Of a stretch of DNA of 64,000 bases, positions 19,573 to 28,183 are shown piece by piece; positions within the stretch are counted from its first letter, which is position 1; each line of letters begins with the position of its first letter. A model generated the notes under the pieces. It worked only from the letters and a program-made list of their open reading frames with translations. It searched no databases and was not told the DNA's origin. The position numbers and the translations under genes were made by a program. This stretch comes from Neolewinella antarctica (lineage in GTDB: Bacteria; Bacteroidota; Bacteroidia; Chitinophagales; Saprospiraceae): the NCBI RefSeq assembly GCF_011927835.1, contig NZ_JAATJH010000003.1, positions 124,001 to 188,000 of the forward strand, in the 5' to 3' direction.

Positions 19573-19977
19573 GTGATGGCCCCCGGAGCAATACTTGGGG
19601 AGTGCGTAGTACTATTTTCAATAGATTATTGAGCCAGATGCCGCTGTGTCGCTGAATTTGAACGTAGTGGGGGACGGGCAGCGGGAGTTGGGCGCGGCCG
19701 CCGGTGCCGTGTTTTTTTGGTGATGGGAGCCCGGTTGATTTGACTGGCGGGGAGTGTTTTGGCCACGGCGGTAAAATTTACCGCCGTCATTTCCTGGCCG
19801 GTAAATGCTTGCGTGATCGTTGGGTGTCATTACCTTTGTTAGCGTTTTGCAAAACTTGCTTTTGCGGTCGATCGTACACTTAGCTCTCCAGTAGTGGGTT
19901 ACGCGGCGCTCAACCCATTACCCCTGCACCCGCAGAATTGCCAAAGTGGGTAAACCGGGGTGATAATAATTTTACTC
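19573..19977. other. Intergenic region before the GT2 gene
   Basis: About 400 bases after the terminator. The only recognised signal is a promoter-like pair at 19809-19838. A 70-codon minus-strand frame at 19618-19830 has no recognisable protein character and was not called. Confidence 0.45.
19809..19838 (+). promoter_or_regulatory. Candidate Bacteroidota promoter for the GT2-WcaF unit
   Basis: TTG at 19809-19811 and TACCTTTG at 19831-19838 are 19 bases apart, matching the -33/-7 arrangement (TTTG...TAnnTTTG) of the Bacteroidota sigma factor. The GT2 ATG is at 19978. Confidence 0.55.
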
Positions 19978-20907
19978 ATGTCAAAGTACACCGTCGTCAT
20001 CCTCACGTTCAACGAGGAGGCAAATATTGAAAACTGCCTCAACTCGATTGCACAGTTGCAAGCGCCGGTGTTCGTCGTGGATTCCTACAGCACGGACCGG
20101 ACGCTGGACATCCTGGAGCAGCGGGGCATTAACTACGTCCAGCACCCATTCAGCAATTACTCCGCGCAGAGAAACTGGGCGCAGGCCAACATCCCGTCCC
20201 CAACCGAATGGGTGCTTCACCTGGACGCCGGCGAGACGGCGACCCCCGCCATGGTGAACTGGATCAACAACTCCTTCGCACCCGAAAGCAGTGACGTGGA
20301 CGGTTACATGTTTGCCCGCAGAGCGATCTTTCTCGGGCGGTGGATCAAGTACGGTGGTTATCATCCCATCTACCACCTGCGTTTGTACCGTAGGTCGCTC
20401 GGCCACTGTGAGGCAAAGGTTTACGATCAGCACTTCGTCGTCGATGGCGTCAAGAAAATAGCCGCCAAGGGTGCCGACATGGAAGACGGCGTGATGAGCA
20501 GTCTGCGGGATTTTACCGTAGCGCACGCCCGTTGGGCAGTCTTTGAGGCCGTAGAGCTCATCCTCTCCGAGGAAGATAGCGGCGAGGTGGAGGCTCGCTT
20601 TATGGGCACGCCCATCGAGCGGACGCGTTGGTTAAAGAACAACGTCTTCCAAAAAGTCCCGCTTTTCGTCCGTAGTTTCCTCTACCTTTTCTACCGTTAT
20701 TTCATCAAGCTCGGGTTTTTGGACGGGACGGAGGGGCTAATTTTCCATTTCCTGCAGGGTTTCTGGTTCCGCTTCCTGGTGGATTCCACCATTTACGAGA
20801 TCAAGCTGGAGACGCGGACCAAACCCCTGGCGGAGGTCGTGATGGATAAGTACGGCCTGGACGTAAACGTATTTCTGAATCACGCCGGACCGGACGACGG
20901 TGAGTAA
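19978..20907 (+). CDS. Glycosyltransferase family 2 (WaaE/KdtX-like)
   Basis: A 309-residue GT-A protein. ATG 19978 gives MSKYTVVILTFNEEANIENC, the classical GT2 beginning; a GTG at 19960 would add six hydrophobic residues. VFVVDSYSTDRT corresponds to the first nucleotide-binding motif (D-S-x-S-T-D). The metal motif region reads HLDAGE, where most relatives have DADE, so the second acidic residue is replaced by Gly; Glu is kept. C-terminal hydrophobic segments (LFVRSFLYLFYRYF and EGLIFHFLQGFWFRFL) suggest membrane association as in WaaE-like enzymes. The WcaF-like acetyltransferase follows within a few bases, so the two are co-transcribed. Confidence 0.85.
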   Translation: MSKYTVVILTFNEEANIENCLNSIAQLQAPVFVVDSYSTDRTLDILEQRGINYVQHPFSNYSAQRNWAQANIPSPTEWVLHLDAGETATPAMVNWINNSFAPESSDVDGYMFARRAIFLGRWIKYGGYHPIYHLRLYRRSLGHCEAKVYDQHFVVDGVKKIAAKGADMEDGVMSSLRDFTVAHARWAVFEAVELILSEEDSGEVEARFMGTPIERTRWLKNNVFQKVPLFVRSFLYLFYRYFIKLGFLDGTEGLIFHFLQGFWFRFLVDSTIYEIKLETRTKPLAEVVMDKYGLDVNVFLNHAGPDDGE

Positions 20908-20930
20908 CCGCCGTGCTCAAACCCGATACT

Positions 20931-21530
20931 ATGCCGAAGTTGCGCTACCAAGATCTCTCGACTTTTACCATGCCCGCGGGGTTTCGGGGCCGCTCCGCCG
21001 TAACCGTGCAGTTGTGGTGGATCGTCCAGACCCTGTTGTTTAGTACCTCCCCTCAGTTTATGTACGCGTGGCGGCGCTGGTTGCTACGGTTGTTCGGTGC
21101 TACGATTGGGGAAGGCGTCATCCTACGGCCCACGATGCGGGTGCAGTTCCCCTGGAAGGTGAGCATCGGTGACTACGCCTGGATCGGTGACGACGTAGTG
21201 CTCTACAGCCTTGGCCCAATCACCATCGGGGAGCACGCCGTCATCTCCCAGAAAAGTTACCTTTGCACCGGCAGCCACCTCGCTACGGACCGGTCGTTTA
21301 CCATCTACGCCGAGCCGATCCTAATTGAGCCCGAAGCCTGGATTGCAACGGACGTTTACGTCGGGCCCGGCGTCACCATTGGCCGGGGCTCGGTTGTTGG
21401 GGCCCGGTCATCCGTATTTAAGGACTTACCCGCGGGTAAAATTTGTGTCGGTAGCCCAGCCAAAGTTATTCGCGATCGGTTACCCGGCGATTCGCTGGCG
21501 GACCAGGAGGGCCAAATCGTCCAGTCGTAA
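20931..21530 (+). CDS. wcaF: WcaF-like putative EPS O-acetyltransferase
   Basis: A 199-residue left-handed beta-helix acyltransferase. MPKLRYQDLSTFTMPAGFRG is typical of the WcaF group (colanic-acid acetyltransferase); a GTG at 20913 would add six residues. Hexapeptide turns are clear: ATIGEGVILRP, VSIGDYAWIGDDV, ITIGEHAVIS, VYVGPGVTIGRGSVVGA, then the closing GSPAKVIRDR. SYLCTGSHLA near residue 111 carries the presumed catalytic His. It should acetylate a sugar of the EPS repeat unit using acetyl-CoA. It directly follows the GT2 gene. Confidence 0.85.
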   Translation: MPKLRYQDLSTFTMPAGFRGRSAVTVQLWWIVQTLLFSTSPQFMYAWRRWLLRLFGATIGEGVILRPTMRVQFPWKVSIGDYAWIGDDVVLYSLGPITIGEHAVISQKSYLCTGSHLATDRSFTIYAEPILIEPEAWIATDVYVGPGVTIGRGSVVGARSSVFKDLPAGKICVGSPAKVIRDRLPGDSLADQEGQIVQS

Positions 21531-21653
21531 TCACTTTCGCCTTGTTGGTTTGGTTCTGTAGGCCTGGGCTGCCAGCACTGGTCACCGGCCGTTAAATCGG
21601 TGATTTAAACCGACTCAATTACTCATTTTAGCACTGGTAACCACCCCCGGAAA

Positions 21654-22793
21654 ATGGTCAAAATTCTACTCTCGACGCCCGTCTTCCGGCCCATGGTTGG
21701 TGGGATGGAAACGATGGCAAACAACTTAGCCATTCACTTTACCGAGCGGGGTTATGACGTGACCCTCGTCACCCCGATTCGGTCAAAAGAACCCGACGAG
21801 TTACCTTACCGCATTGTCAGAGCTCCATCCTTTAGCGTGTTCCTCGAACTAGCCCGGCAGACTGATTTAATTTTTTCGAACGGAGCGAGTTTGTACGCAG
21901 CACCTTACGCAATCCTCACGGGCAAACCGGTGATTATGCGACACACGAACTACGTCGTTTCGTCCGTGGACGGGGCGGGTTGGTTTGACGGTAAGCTCGC
22001 GCCGCTGACCCCCGGGGCGTCCATCGTCCACCATTTTCGCCACAATAAGCTCGGTAGCGCGGTGCGGGGGGCGGCTAAAGTCATTTCACTGAGGGTATTT
22101 GCCAAGAAATTTGTTGCGCGCAACGTAGCGATCTCCGACTGGATGATGAAGCGCCACCCCTTACCCAACCAGGTGAGAATCCACAACCCTTTTCCAATTG
22201 TAAAATTCGTCGAAGCCATCAACCACGGTGGTAACTACGAGTACGATTTTTTTTACCTGGGTCGGTTGATTACGGAGAAAGGGGTAGATGTCTTGCTGGA
22301 AGCCTTCAAACTGGTGCAGCAATCTTCGGGGGACGCTTACACCCTGTGCATCATCGGTGATGGCCCGGATCGTGGCCGGTTGGAAGGTATTGCGCAGTGC
22401 ACGGGCAAGTCAGCATTCGTGACGTTTGCCGGCATGCAGACGGGGCAGGCACTCATCGAAAAGGTTCGGTCGTGTAAAATTGCCGTGCTACCCTCGACCT
22501 GGGAGGAGCCCTTTGGCGGGGCATCGACTGAGCTGCTGGCCGCCGGTAAGAACATGATTGTATCTTCCGACGGTGCCTTGTCGGAAATTGTGGCGGACGG
22601 TGGTCTGACCTTTAAAAATGGTGACGTCGAGCAGTTGGCTGCGGCCATGCTGCGCTTGGCGGGGGATGAAGTCCTCCGGAGCACGCAGATTAAGAATGCG
22701 GCGGTACGCCTGAAGGACTTTGACGAAATTCGTTTGATCGACCAGTACGTTGCTCTAATTGAGGAAGTATTACGGGCAAGATCGCGGAGCTAA
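21654..22793 (+). CDS. Glycosyltransferase family 4
   Basis: A 379-residue GT-B protein starting MVKILLSTPVFRPMVGGMET, with the Gly-Gly loop for acceptor/donor binding. The donor domain has FFYLGRLITEKGVDVLLEAF, CIIGDGPDRGRLEG and EEPFGGASTELLAAGKNMIV (about residues 283-302), i.e. a GT4 donor loop with Glu in both expected positions. It is 123 bases after wcaF on the same strand, probably in the same transcription unit, and is likely an EPS repeat-unit enzyme. Specificity unknown. Confidence 0.87.
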   Translation: MVKILLSTPVFRPMVGGMETMANNLAIHFTERGYDVTLVTPIRSKEPDELPYRIVRAPSFSVFLELARQTDLIFSNGASLYAAPYAILTGKPVIMRHTNYVVSSVDGAGWFDGKLAPLTPGASIVHHFRHNKLGSAVRGAAKVISLRVFAKKFVARNVAISDWMMKRHPLPNQVRIHNPFPIVKFVEAINHGGNYEYDFFYLGRLITEKGVDVLLEAFKLVQQSSGDAYTLCIIGDGPDRGRLEGIAQCTGKSAFVTFAGMQTGQALIEKVRSCKIAVLPSTWEEPFGGASTELLAAGKNMIVSSDGALSEIVADGGLTFKNGDVEQLAAAMLRLAGDEVLRSTQIKNAAVRLKDFDEIRLIDQYVALIEEVLRARSRS

Positions 22794-23233
22794 TGTGAGG
22801 CGTATGCACCGGCTACATTCGCGCGTTTCATCCGCATCGGGAGTAACATTCTTAACGGAATGTTAGCGAATTGGCCTGTTTTTGAGCACTAACGGTTATA
22901 TTTGCGGTGGTATGATGCTTGGAGGCAGCAGGTTGGTGGACCCACTTTATTCGAATTGGGCACCTTCTTGACAGTCCATAATACGTTGCAACCGTATTAT
23001 TTTCACTGACCTTTGTCGTCCGGTTTCTTACCTCTTTTGCTTTTCGTTCTCTCTCAGAATAGACCTACTCCTACTTTCCTCTTTTGGTGAAATGCATAAT
23101 TTCGTCTTGGACGTTTGTCCTGGCGCCCCCCTTCGTTTAACACCCCTTTTGCGGTCCTCCTCAATTTGCACTTTTGGAGAGTACCGGAGTAATTTATTGT
23201 GGAGTCTTACAGCCTTTTACACTCGAGAAACCA
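22794..23233. other. 440-bp intergenic region with candidate promoter
   Basis: TTATATTTGCGG at 22896-22907 contains TAnnTTTG (22897-22904), with a TTG at 22871-22873 as a possible -33 element (23-base gap). No gene or terminator was recognised. Translation could in principle begin at a TTG (23174) inside this stretch, but the encoded residues are unlike the DUF1800 family. Confidence 0.45.
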
Positions 23234-24832
23234 ATGTTAATGAAAAATTTATTAGCCCCTTACTCAGGGCCCTGGGATGCGCGTGCCGCATCGCATCTTC
23301 TACGCCGTACGATACTGGGGCCTACTTTCTCAGAGATCAAATCCGCGGTAGATGATGGCCTGCAGAAGACGGTTGCCCGGCTACTCGACGTCCAGGCCCC
23401 ACCCCCGCCGCCCTTACTGCACCGCCCGGAAACGGAGCCCGACGTAAAAGTTGGCGAAACCTGGGTGGACCGGCCACATCCATCCGGTGGCGGAGCTTAC
23501 CGAGGGCAGTCGCTTGACGGTTGGTTTTATGGCTGGCTGACCGACGCCCCCTTTTCGCTTCAATCACAAATGGTGTTTTTCTGGCTGAACCACTTTGGTA
23601 TGGATGGCGTGCGTGACGGCCGCTCCATGTACCGGTTCATTAAAATGTTGCAGTCTGATTATTTGGGCAACGTCAAAAAAATGATCAAGGTGGTGACCAT
23701 CGAGCCGGCCATGCTTGAATTCCTTGACGGTGAAGAGAATTCTAAACGCAGCCCGAACGAGAACTACGGAAGGGAGCTTCTGGAACTCTTTACAATACAA
23801 AAAGGAAAACAGCGGAGTGAGGGTGATTACTCTACCTACACGGAACAGGACGTAATCGAGATTGCCCGGGCACTGACGGGGTGGACGAACGAAAAATTCG
23901 AATTCGCGGATGACGACACCCCCGTTGCCAGCTACTTCGACCCGGTCCTACACGACACCGACGACAAACAGTTGAGCCGTCACTTTGATAATGCCGTGAT
24001 TTCATCCAAAGGCTCAGGGAAAAATGAGTACAGTGAGATCATCGACATTATCTTTTCCAAAAGAGAAACCTCGCGCGCGTTTTGTCGACAGATCTATCGC
24101 TTTTTCGTGCATTCTGACATCAGCAAGAACATTGAAAAGAATGTTATTGAACCGCTTACCGACACGCTGATTGCCTCAAATTTCGAACTGTCTCCCGTAA
24201 TCGAGCGGTTACTTTCTTCTTCCCACTTTTACCACCACTCGGTTAGCGGCGTCAAAATAAAGAACCCTAACGAGTTCATTGTCGGCATGCTGAGGTCTTT
24301 CGAATGGCCGCGACACGTATCGTTTGAATCCTTACAGCAGGAGTACACCGCGTCGGTCAAGCAGGCTAATTTTTGCTCGGACATGGAGATGGACTTTAAC
24401 GGCATCCCCGAAGTAGCCGGCTGGGCGGCCTATTACCAGGCGCCCACGTACTATAGATTGTGGATCTCACCGGCCTCGCTCAAGTTTCGTCAGGACGCGA
24501 TGTTACAAATCATCAATCCTTACTACCACATCAGCCAGCACCGCACCCCAATTAACTGGCGCAACTATTTGGAGACCCTGACGGACGCCAGCATTCTAGA
24601 TGATGTTATTTCTGACGCTTCCATTCAGTTCCTGTCCAGGAAGCTTACTAGTAGCCAGGTTGCTGAACTGAAGGACGTGATTCTTGGCGAAGGCACGGAT
24701 GATGATGTTTGGACGATGGAATACGATCAGTACGTACAAGATGACGATAGTTCTATGGCCACTTCATTCGAACAGAGATTGTACGACTTTTTTAGAGCCA
24801 TGTTCGGCATGTTGGAATTTCAATTACACTAA
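23234..24832 (+). CDS. DUF1800 family protein
   Basis: About 532 residues from ATG 23234 (ATG 23240 is equally possible). It opens with AAHLLRRT-like sequence (DARAASHLLRRTILGPTFSE) typical of DUF1800. Other family features are FFWLNHF near residue 114, NYGRELLELFT (about 174-184), IARALTGWT (about 212-220), and a late PEVAGWAAYYQ segment (about 396-406). The family is common in Bacteroidota and Planctomycetota, nearly always next to a DUF1501 gene as here (12-base gap). Its biochemical role is unknown; secretion or surface functions have been suggested. No strong signal peptide is seen, so the exported partner may be the DUF1501 protein. Confidence 0.88.
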   Translation: MLMKNLLAPYSGPWDARAASHLLRRTILGPTFSEIKSAVDDGLQKTVARLLDVQAPPPPPLLHRPETEPDVKVGETWVDRPHPSGGGAYRGQSLDGWFYGWLTDAPFSLQSQMVFFWLNHFGMDGVRDGRSMYRFIKMLQSDYLGNVKKMIKVVTIEPAMLEFLDGEENSKRSPNENYGRELLELFTIQKGKQRSEGDYSTYTEQDVIEIARALTGWTNEKFEFADDDTPVASYFDPVLHDTDDKQLSRHFDNAVISSKGSGKNEYSEIIDIIFSKRETSRAFCRQIYRFFVHSDISKNIEKNVIEPLTDTLIASNFELSPVIERLLSSSHFYHHSVSGVKIKNPNEFIVGMLRSFEWPRHVSFESLQQEYTASVKQANFCSDMEMDFNGIPEVAGWAAYYQAPTYYRLWISPASLKFRQDAMLQIINPYYHISQHRTPINWRNYLETLTDASILDDVISDASIQFLSRKLTSSQVAELKDVILGEGTDDDVWTMEYDQYVQDDDSSMATSFEQRLYDFFRAMFGMLEFQLH

Positions 24833-24844
24833 AACACTTACGGT

Positions 24845-26692
24845 TTGAAGCGCAGAAACTTTATTCGCAACACGGGAGCCTTAGGTCTTGCCAGTGTCTT
24901 TTCAATTCCCAATCTCAAGGCGGAATCCAACGCAAAATTGACTAGTCTGCTTGATCAGACGTCGGACAAAATTTTGGTGCTTATTCAATTGAACGGAGGT
25001 AACGACGGGCTCAATACGGTGATCCCGCTGGATCAGTACGACAGCCTCAAGAGCGTAAGGGGTAATATCCTGATGCCGGAAAAGAGCATGCTCCCGATTA
25101 CGGATACGCTTGCTATGCACCCAAACATGGGTGGCATGAGGGATATGTTTACCGCCGGGTCTTTGTCCATTCTCCAGAATGTGGGGTACGCAAACCATAG
25201 CAAAAGTCACTTCCGGTCAACGGATATTTGGAATACGGGGTCCAACGTCACTAACGTGCTGCCCACCGGTTGGCTGGGCCGGTATTTTCACGGAGACCTG
25301 CCAGGTTTTCCCGCAAATTATCCAAACGACAGTAATCCCCACCCAACTTCAATAAGCATTGGTAAGCTAACTCACCCCTCTTGCGAAGGGCCCAGCATTA
25401 ATTTTGGTCAGACCGTTGAGACGAAGCCTACTTCTATTCCGCTTACCGGCGACGACGGAGCTAAACTGCCCAGAGATAACTACGGCCGGGAAATGGAATA
25501 TTTGCGCGTTATCGCGGAGCAAACCAATGATTACGCAAGTTCGATCGATACAGCTTACGCCGCAGGTAAGAACAGCTCGTCCTACCCATCTTCCGTGTTG
25601 GCCGATCAACTCAGTACGGTTGCCAGATTAATAAATGGAGGCCTGAAGACCAGTGTGTACACCGTTAGACTAAACGGCTTCGACACCCACGCCGACCAAG
25701 TGCAGGGTAACGGTACCGTTGGTAAACAAGCCTTGTTGCTGAAACAAGTTAGCGAGGCAATCACCGCCTTTAACGCTGACCTGAAATCACAGGGGAATGA
25801 AGATCGCGTGCTCGGACTCACTTACAGTGAATTCGGGCGCCGGATACGGTCAAACGCGAGTAAGGGAACTGACCACGGTGCGGCCAACAGCATGTTCTTG
25901 TTCGGCCCCTGCCTACAGCAATCCGTTCTCGGTAACAATCCGGTAATCGACACTCAGGTTCTGCAATCGGATAGCCTGAAGATGGAGTATGACTTTCGAG
26001 ACATCTACGGATCCATTCTGCGAGATTGGTTTGACGTCAGGGACGCGAGGATTCGAGATATTCTCTACCCAAATTACACTTACCTGCCACTGGCCGGCGT
26101 CTGCTCGAGAGCGCTCCCGGTGGACATGTTTGATTTTGTCGTAGGAACTGAAGGTAAGAATGCGGAGATATCGTGGAGAACAACTGAAGAAGTAGACAAC
26201 AAAGGATTCGAAATCGAAAGAAGTACGGACGGTATCAACTACTCGTACATGAGTTGGGTAAGTTCTACGAGCCGTTCCGAGACGGCTATCAATAGTTATG
26301 AGAGTACTGACGGGCCACTTAGCGTGGGCGTAACCTACTATTACCGCGTAAAGGCCATCGCTTACGACGGGGAGGCAACCTACTCACCAGTCCGGTCCGT
26401 GTTTATTACGGGTAAAGATTCCAAGGCATGGGGCTTCAGCTCTGCCTACCCAAACCCAGCTAGCCGTTTCGTTACCCTGGATTGTTACGCTCCCGTGGAT
26501 GGCAGCGTCATTTTTAGGCTGTACAATTCTACCGGCAGGATGGTAATCTCCGACAGCGCCACCGTTTACGGGGGGCGGGAAAACGCCATCAGGATCGGTC
26601 TACAGCGCTTACCGGTGGGCATGTATAACCTTTCCCTGAGCACCGAGGGTGATGGTGATTTTTCCCGGCGCGTGATCATTGCTGCGCAGTAG
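24845..26692 (+). CDS. DUF1501 family protein with FN3-like and T9SS sorting domains
   Basis: A 615-residue protein with a TTG start at 24845 (next residues KRRNFIRNTGALGLASVFSI), a twin-arginine-like or Sec signal peptide. The DUF1501 domain covers about 30-410 (VLIQLNGGNDGLNTVIPLDQ, MHPNMGGM, GFDTHADQ, TYSEFGRRI, GTDHGAAN), reminiscent of alkaline-phosphatase-superfamily folds. An FN3-like domain follows (about 430-525, EISWRTTEEVDNKGFEIERS) and a C-terminal T9SS sorting domain (AYPNPASRFVTLDCYAPVDG to the end). The pair with DUF1800 is conserved, but its function is unknown. Its place among EPS genes suggests a surface or matrix role (inference). Confidence 0.9.
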   Translation: MKRRNFIRNTGALGLASVFSIPNLKAESNAKLTSLLDQTSDKILVLIQLNGGNDGLNTVIPLDQYDSLKSVRGNILMPEKSMLPITDTLAMHPNMGGMRDMFTAGSLSILQNVGYANHSKSHFRSTDIWNTGSNVTNVLPTGWLGRYFHGDLPGFPANYPNDSNPHPTSISIGKLTHPSCEGPSINFGQTVETKPTSIPLTGDDGAKLPRDNYGREMEYLRVIAEQTNDYASSIDTAYAAGKNSSSYPSSVLADQLSTVARLINGGLKTSVYTVRLNGFDTHADQVQGNGTVGKQALLLKQVSEAITAFNADLKSQGNEDRVLGLTYSEFGRRIRSNASKGTDHGAANSMFLFGPCLQQSVLGNNPVIDTQVLQSDSLKMEYDFRDIYGSILRDWFDVRDARIRDILYPNYTYLPLAGVCSRALPVDMFDFVVGTEGKNAEISWRTTEEVDNKGFEIERSTDGINYSYMSWVSSTSRSETAINSYESTDGPLSVGVTYYYRVKAIAYDGEATYSPVRSVFITGKDSKAWGFSSAYPNPASRFVTLDCYAPVDGSVIFRLYNSTGRMVISDSATVYGGRENAIRIGLQRLPVGMYNLSLSTEGDGDFSRRVIIAAQ

Positions 26693-27040
26693 GGAATTTA
26701 CCCAGATCAAAACTGCACTAGAATAGGTACCCCCACGAGCCGTCAACGCTAGCATACTTCAACTATGTTAAAAGTAGACATGGTCGCTTTTTAGCTTAGT
26801 TGAAGTACGCCGGTAGATTTTAGCGGCAAGGCTGGTAAGGCGGGGAAGTAATTGGTGACAGAGCTCGGTTTACCGGAACATTCGTCCACCACTGTTCTGA
26901 TTTCACGGCACAGGATTACCTCGATTCATATCGCCTACCGAGGGCAGATCTATGCGTGCCTTACCGTACGGTGAAGTCAGCTCCGTCACGCTGGAGGCTT
27001 GGTAGCTCCCAATACTTTTTGGTAAGATGACTTCAGCTCG
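26693..27040. other. Convergent intergenic region with inverted repeat
   Basis: 348 bases between the DUF1501 gene (plus) and a GT4 gene (minus). Arms GCATACTTCAACTA (26752-26765) and TAGTTGAAGTACGC (26797-26810) pair at 13 of 14 positions across a 31-base loop that contains a T-rich stretch. It may serve as a bidirectional terminator. Nothing else was recognised. Confidence 0.55.
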
Positions 27041-28183
27041 CTAGCTGGCACTGGCGACTACGCCCTGGTAGGCAGTCGTCCATTCCTCCGCGTTAGCGTG
27101 AATGCTAAACCGGCTGCGTGCCAGCGCGAACGCATTGTTTTGTAACGCTTCCATCCGCTCCGGGGGGAGCTCGATAATTTCTTCGACCGTGCTCCTCAGC
27201 GTAGCGGGGGAGTTATCTACCCAGTACCCGGCGTCTTTTTCCCGCAGAATTTCCCAGGGCGTCCCCAGGCTCGCAACGGCGGGCGTGCCCTGGGCCATCG
27301 CTTCGAGCACTACGATTCCAAAATTCTCCGTGTGCGATGGCATGATTGCGAACCAGGCACCGGAAAGAATCTCTTCTTTTTCGTGGCCGGCACGGTGACC
27401 GAGAAATTCGACTTTATCCTTGAGCCCCGCCGTCGCTACCTGCTTTACTAGGCCTCGACCGTAGGGACTATCGTAACCGCCCACAATTTGCAGCGTGAAT
27501 TCGGATTCGCGGAAGATGGTCGAATCGTCGAGGGCCTGGATTAGGTTCTCGATGGCCTTTTTTTGGTCAATCCGGCCGATGTAGAGAAGGTTCTTTCGTT
27601 TGGGTACGATTACGCGCTCCGGTAACTCCATGTAGTTAGGAATCTGAATGATCTTCGATTCCGCGCCAAAGTTGTGTTTGATGTAGGCGGTTTCCGCATC
27701 GCAGGTAGAGTGAAAGGAAACCAATTCTTTTTTCACGAATGTGTTGATCAACCACCGTACGAATTTCTTCTTGGTCTGGGACCGTAGGAGCATCGGCGGG
27801 TCAAGGTCTCCGCGCGACGACCAGACCATGGGCTTACCGTAGAACCAAGAGTTCACAATGGCGGACAGGAAGGAGGCGGGGTAAAAGATCATCGATAAAT
27901 GAAGAATATCCGCCTCTTTGATTCTGCTGAACGCTTTGTCCAATACCCGCAGGGGTAAGTAATGAATCAGGTTATGCGTATAGATGACCTCGCCGTAATC
28001 CGTGGTCAGCCAAGCACCGATGGGGGTAGTCGCCGGTTGGCCCACGTCGGTTGTTGAGATTACGGGGGAGAACCCCTTGCGCTTCATGGCTTTGGTCAAC
28101 CAGTAAACGGTATTATCCGGCCCGCCCGTTTGCGCGGGGTAGAAGCTTCCGGTCGGGAAGAGTATTTTTAGTTTGTCTTTCAC
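27041..28183 (-). CDS. Glycosyltransferase family 4
   Basis: A 380-residue GT-B enzyme. A GTG start at 28183 overlaps the preceding gene's stop by four bases (GTGA), so translation is coupled. MKDKLKILFPTGSFYPAQTG has the GT4 N-terminal loop; KNLLYIGRIDQKKAIENLIQ begins the donor domain; HTENFGIVVLEAMAQGTPAV near residues 288-307 is the diagnostic donor loop with both Glu residues. Likely part of EPS repeat-unit assembly. Donor and acceptor unknown. Confidence 0.87.
   Translation of the reverse strand: MKDKLKILFPTGSFYPAQTGGPDNTVYWLTKAMKRKGFSPVISTTDVGQPATTPIGAWLTTDYGEVIYTHNLIHYLPLRVLDKAFSRIKEADILHLSMIFYPASFLSAIVNSWFYGKPMVWSSRGDLDPPMLLRSQTKKKFVRWLINTFVKKELVSFHSTCDAETAYIKHNFGAESKIIQIPNYMELPERVIVPKRKNLLYIGRIDQKKAIENLIQALDDSTIFRESEFTLQIVGGYDSPYGRGLVKQVATAGLKDKVEFLGHRAGHEKEEILSGAWFAIMPSHTENFGIVVLEAMAQGTPAVASLGTPWEILREKDAGYWVDNSPATLRSTVEEIIELPPERMEALQNNAFALARSRFSIHANAEEWTTAYQGVVASAS

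Noticed and set aside
19618-19830. Minus-strand 70-codon frame
   Set aside because: Polar low-complexity composition with no domain, no promoter motif, and it overlaps the region holding the plus-strand promoter.
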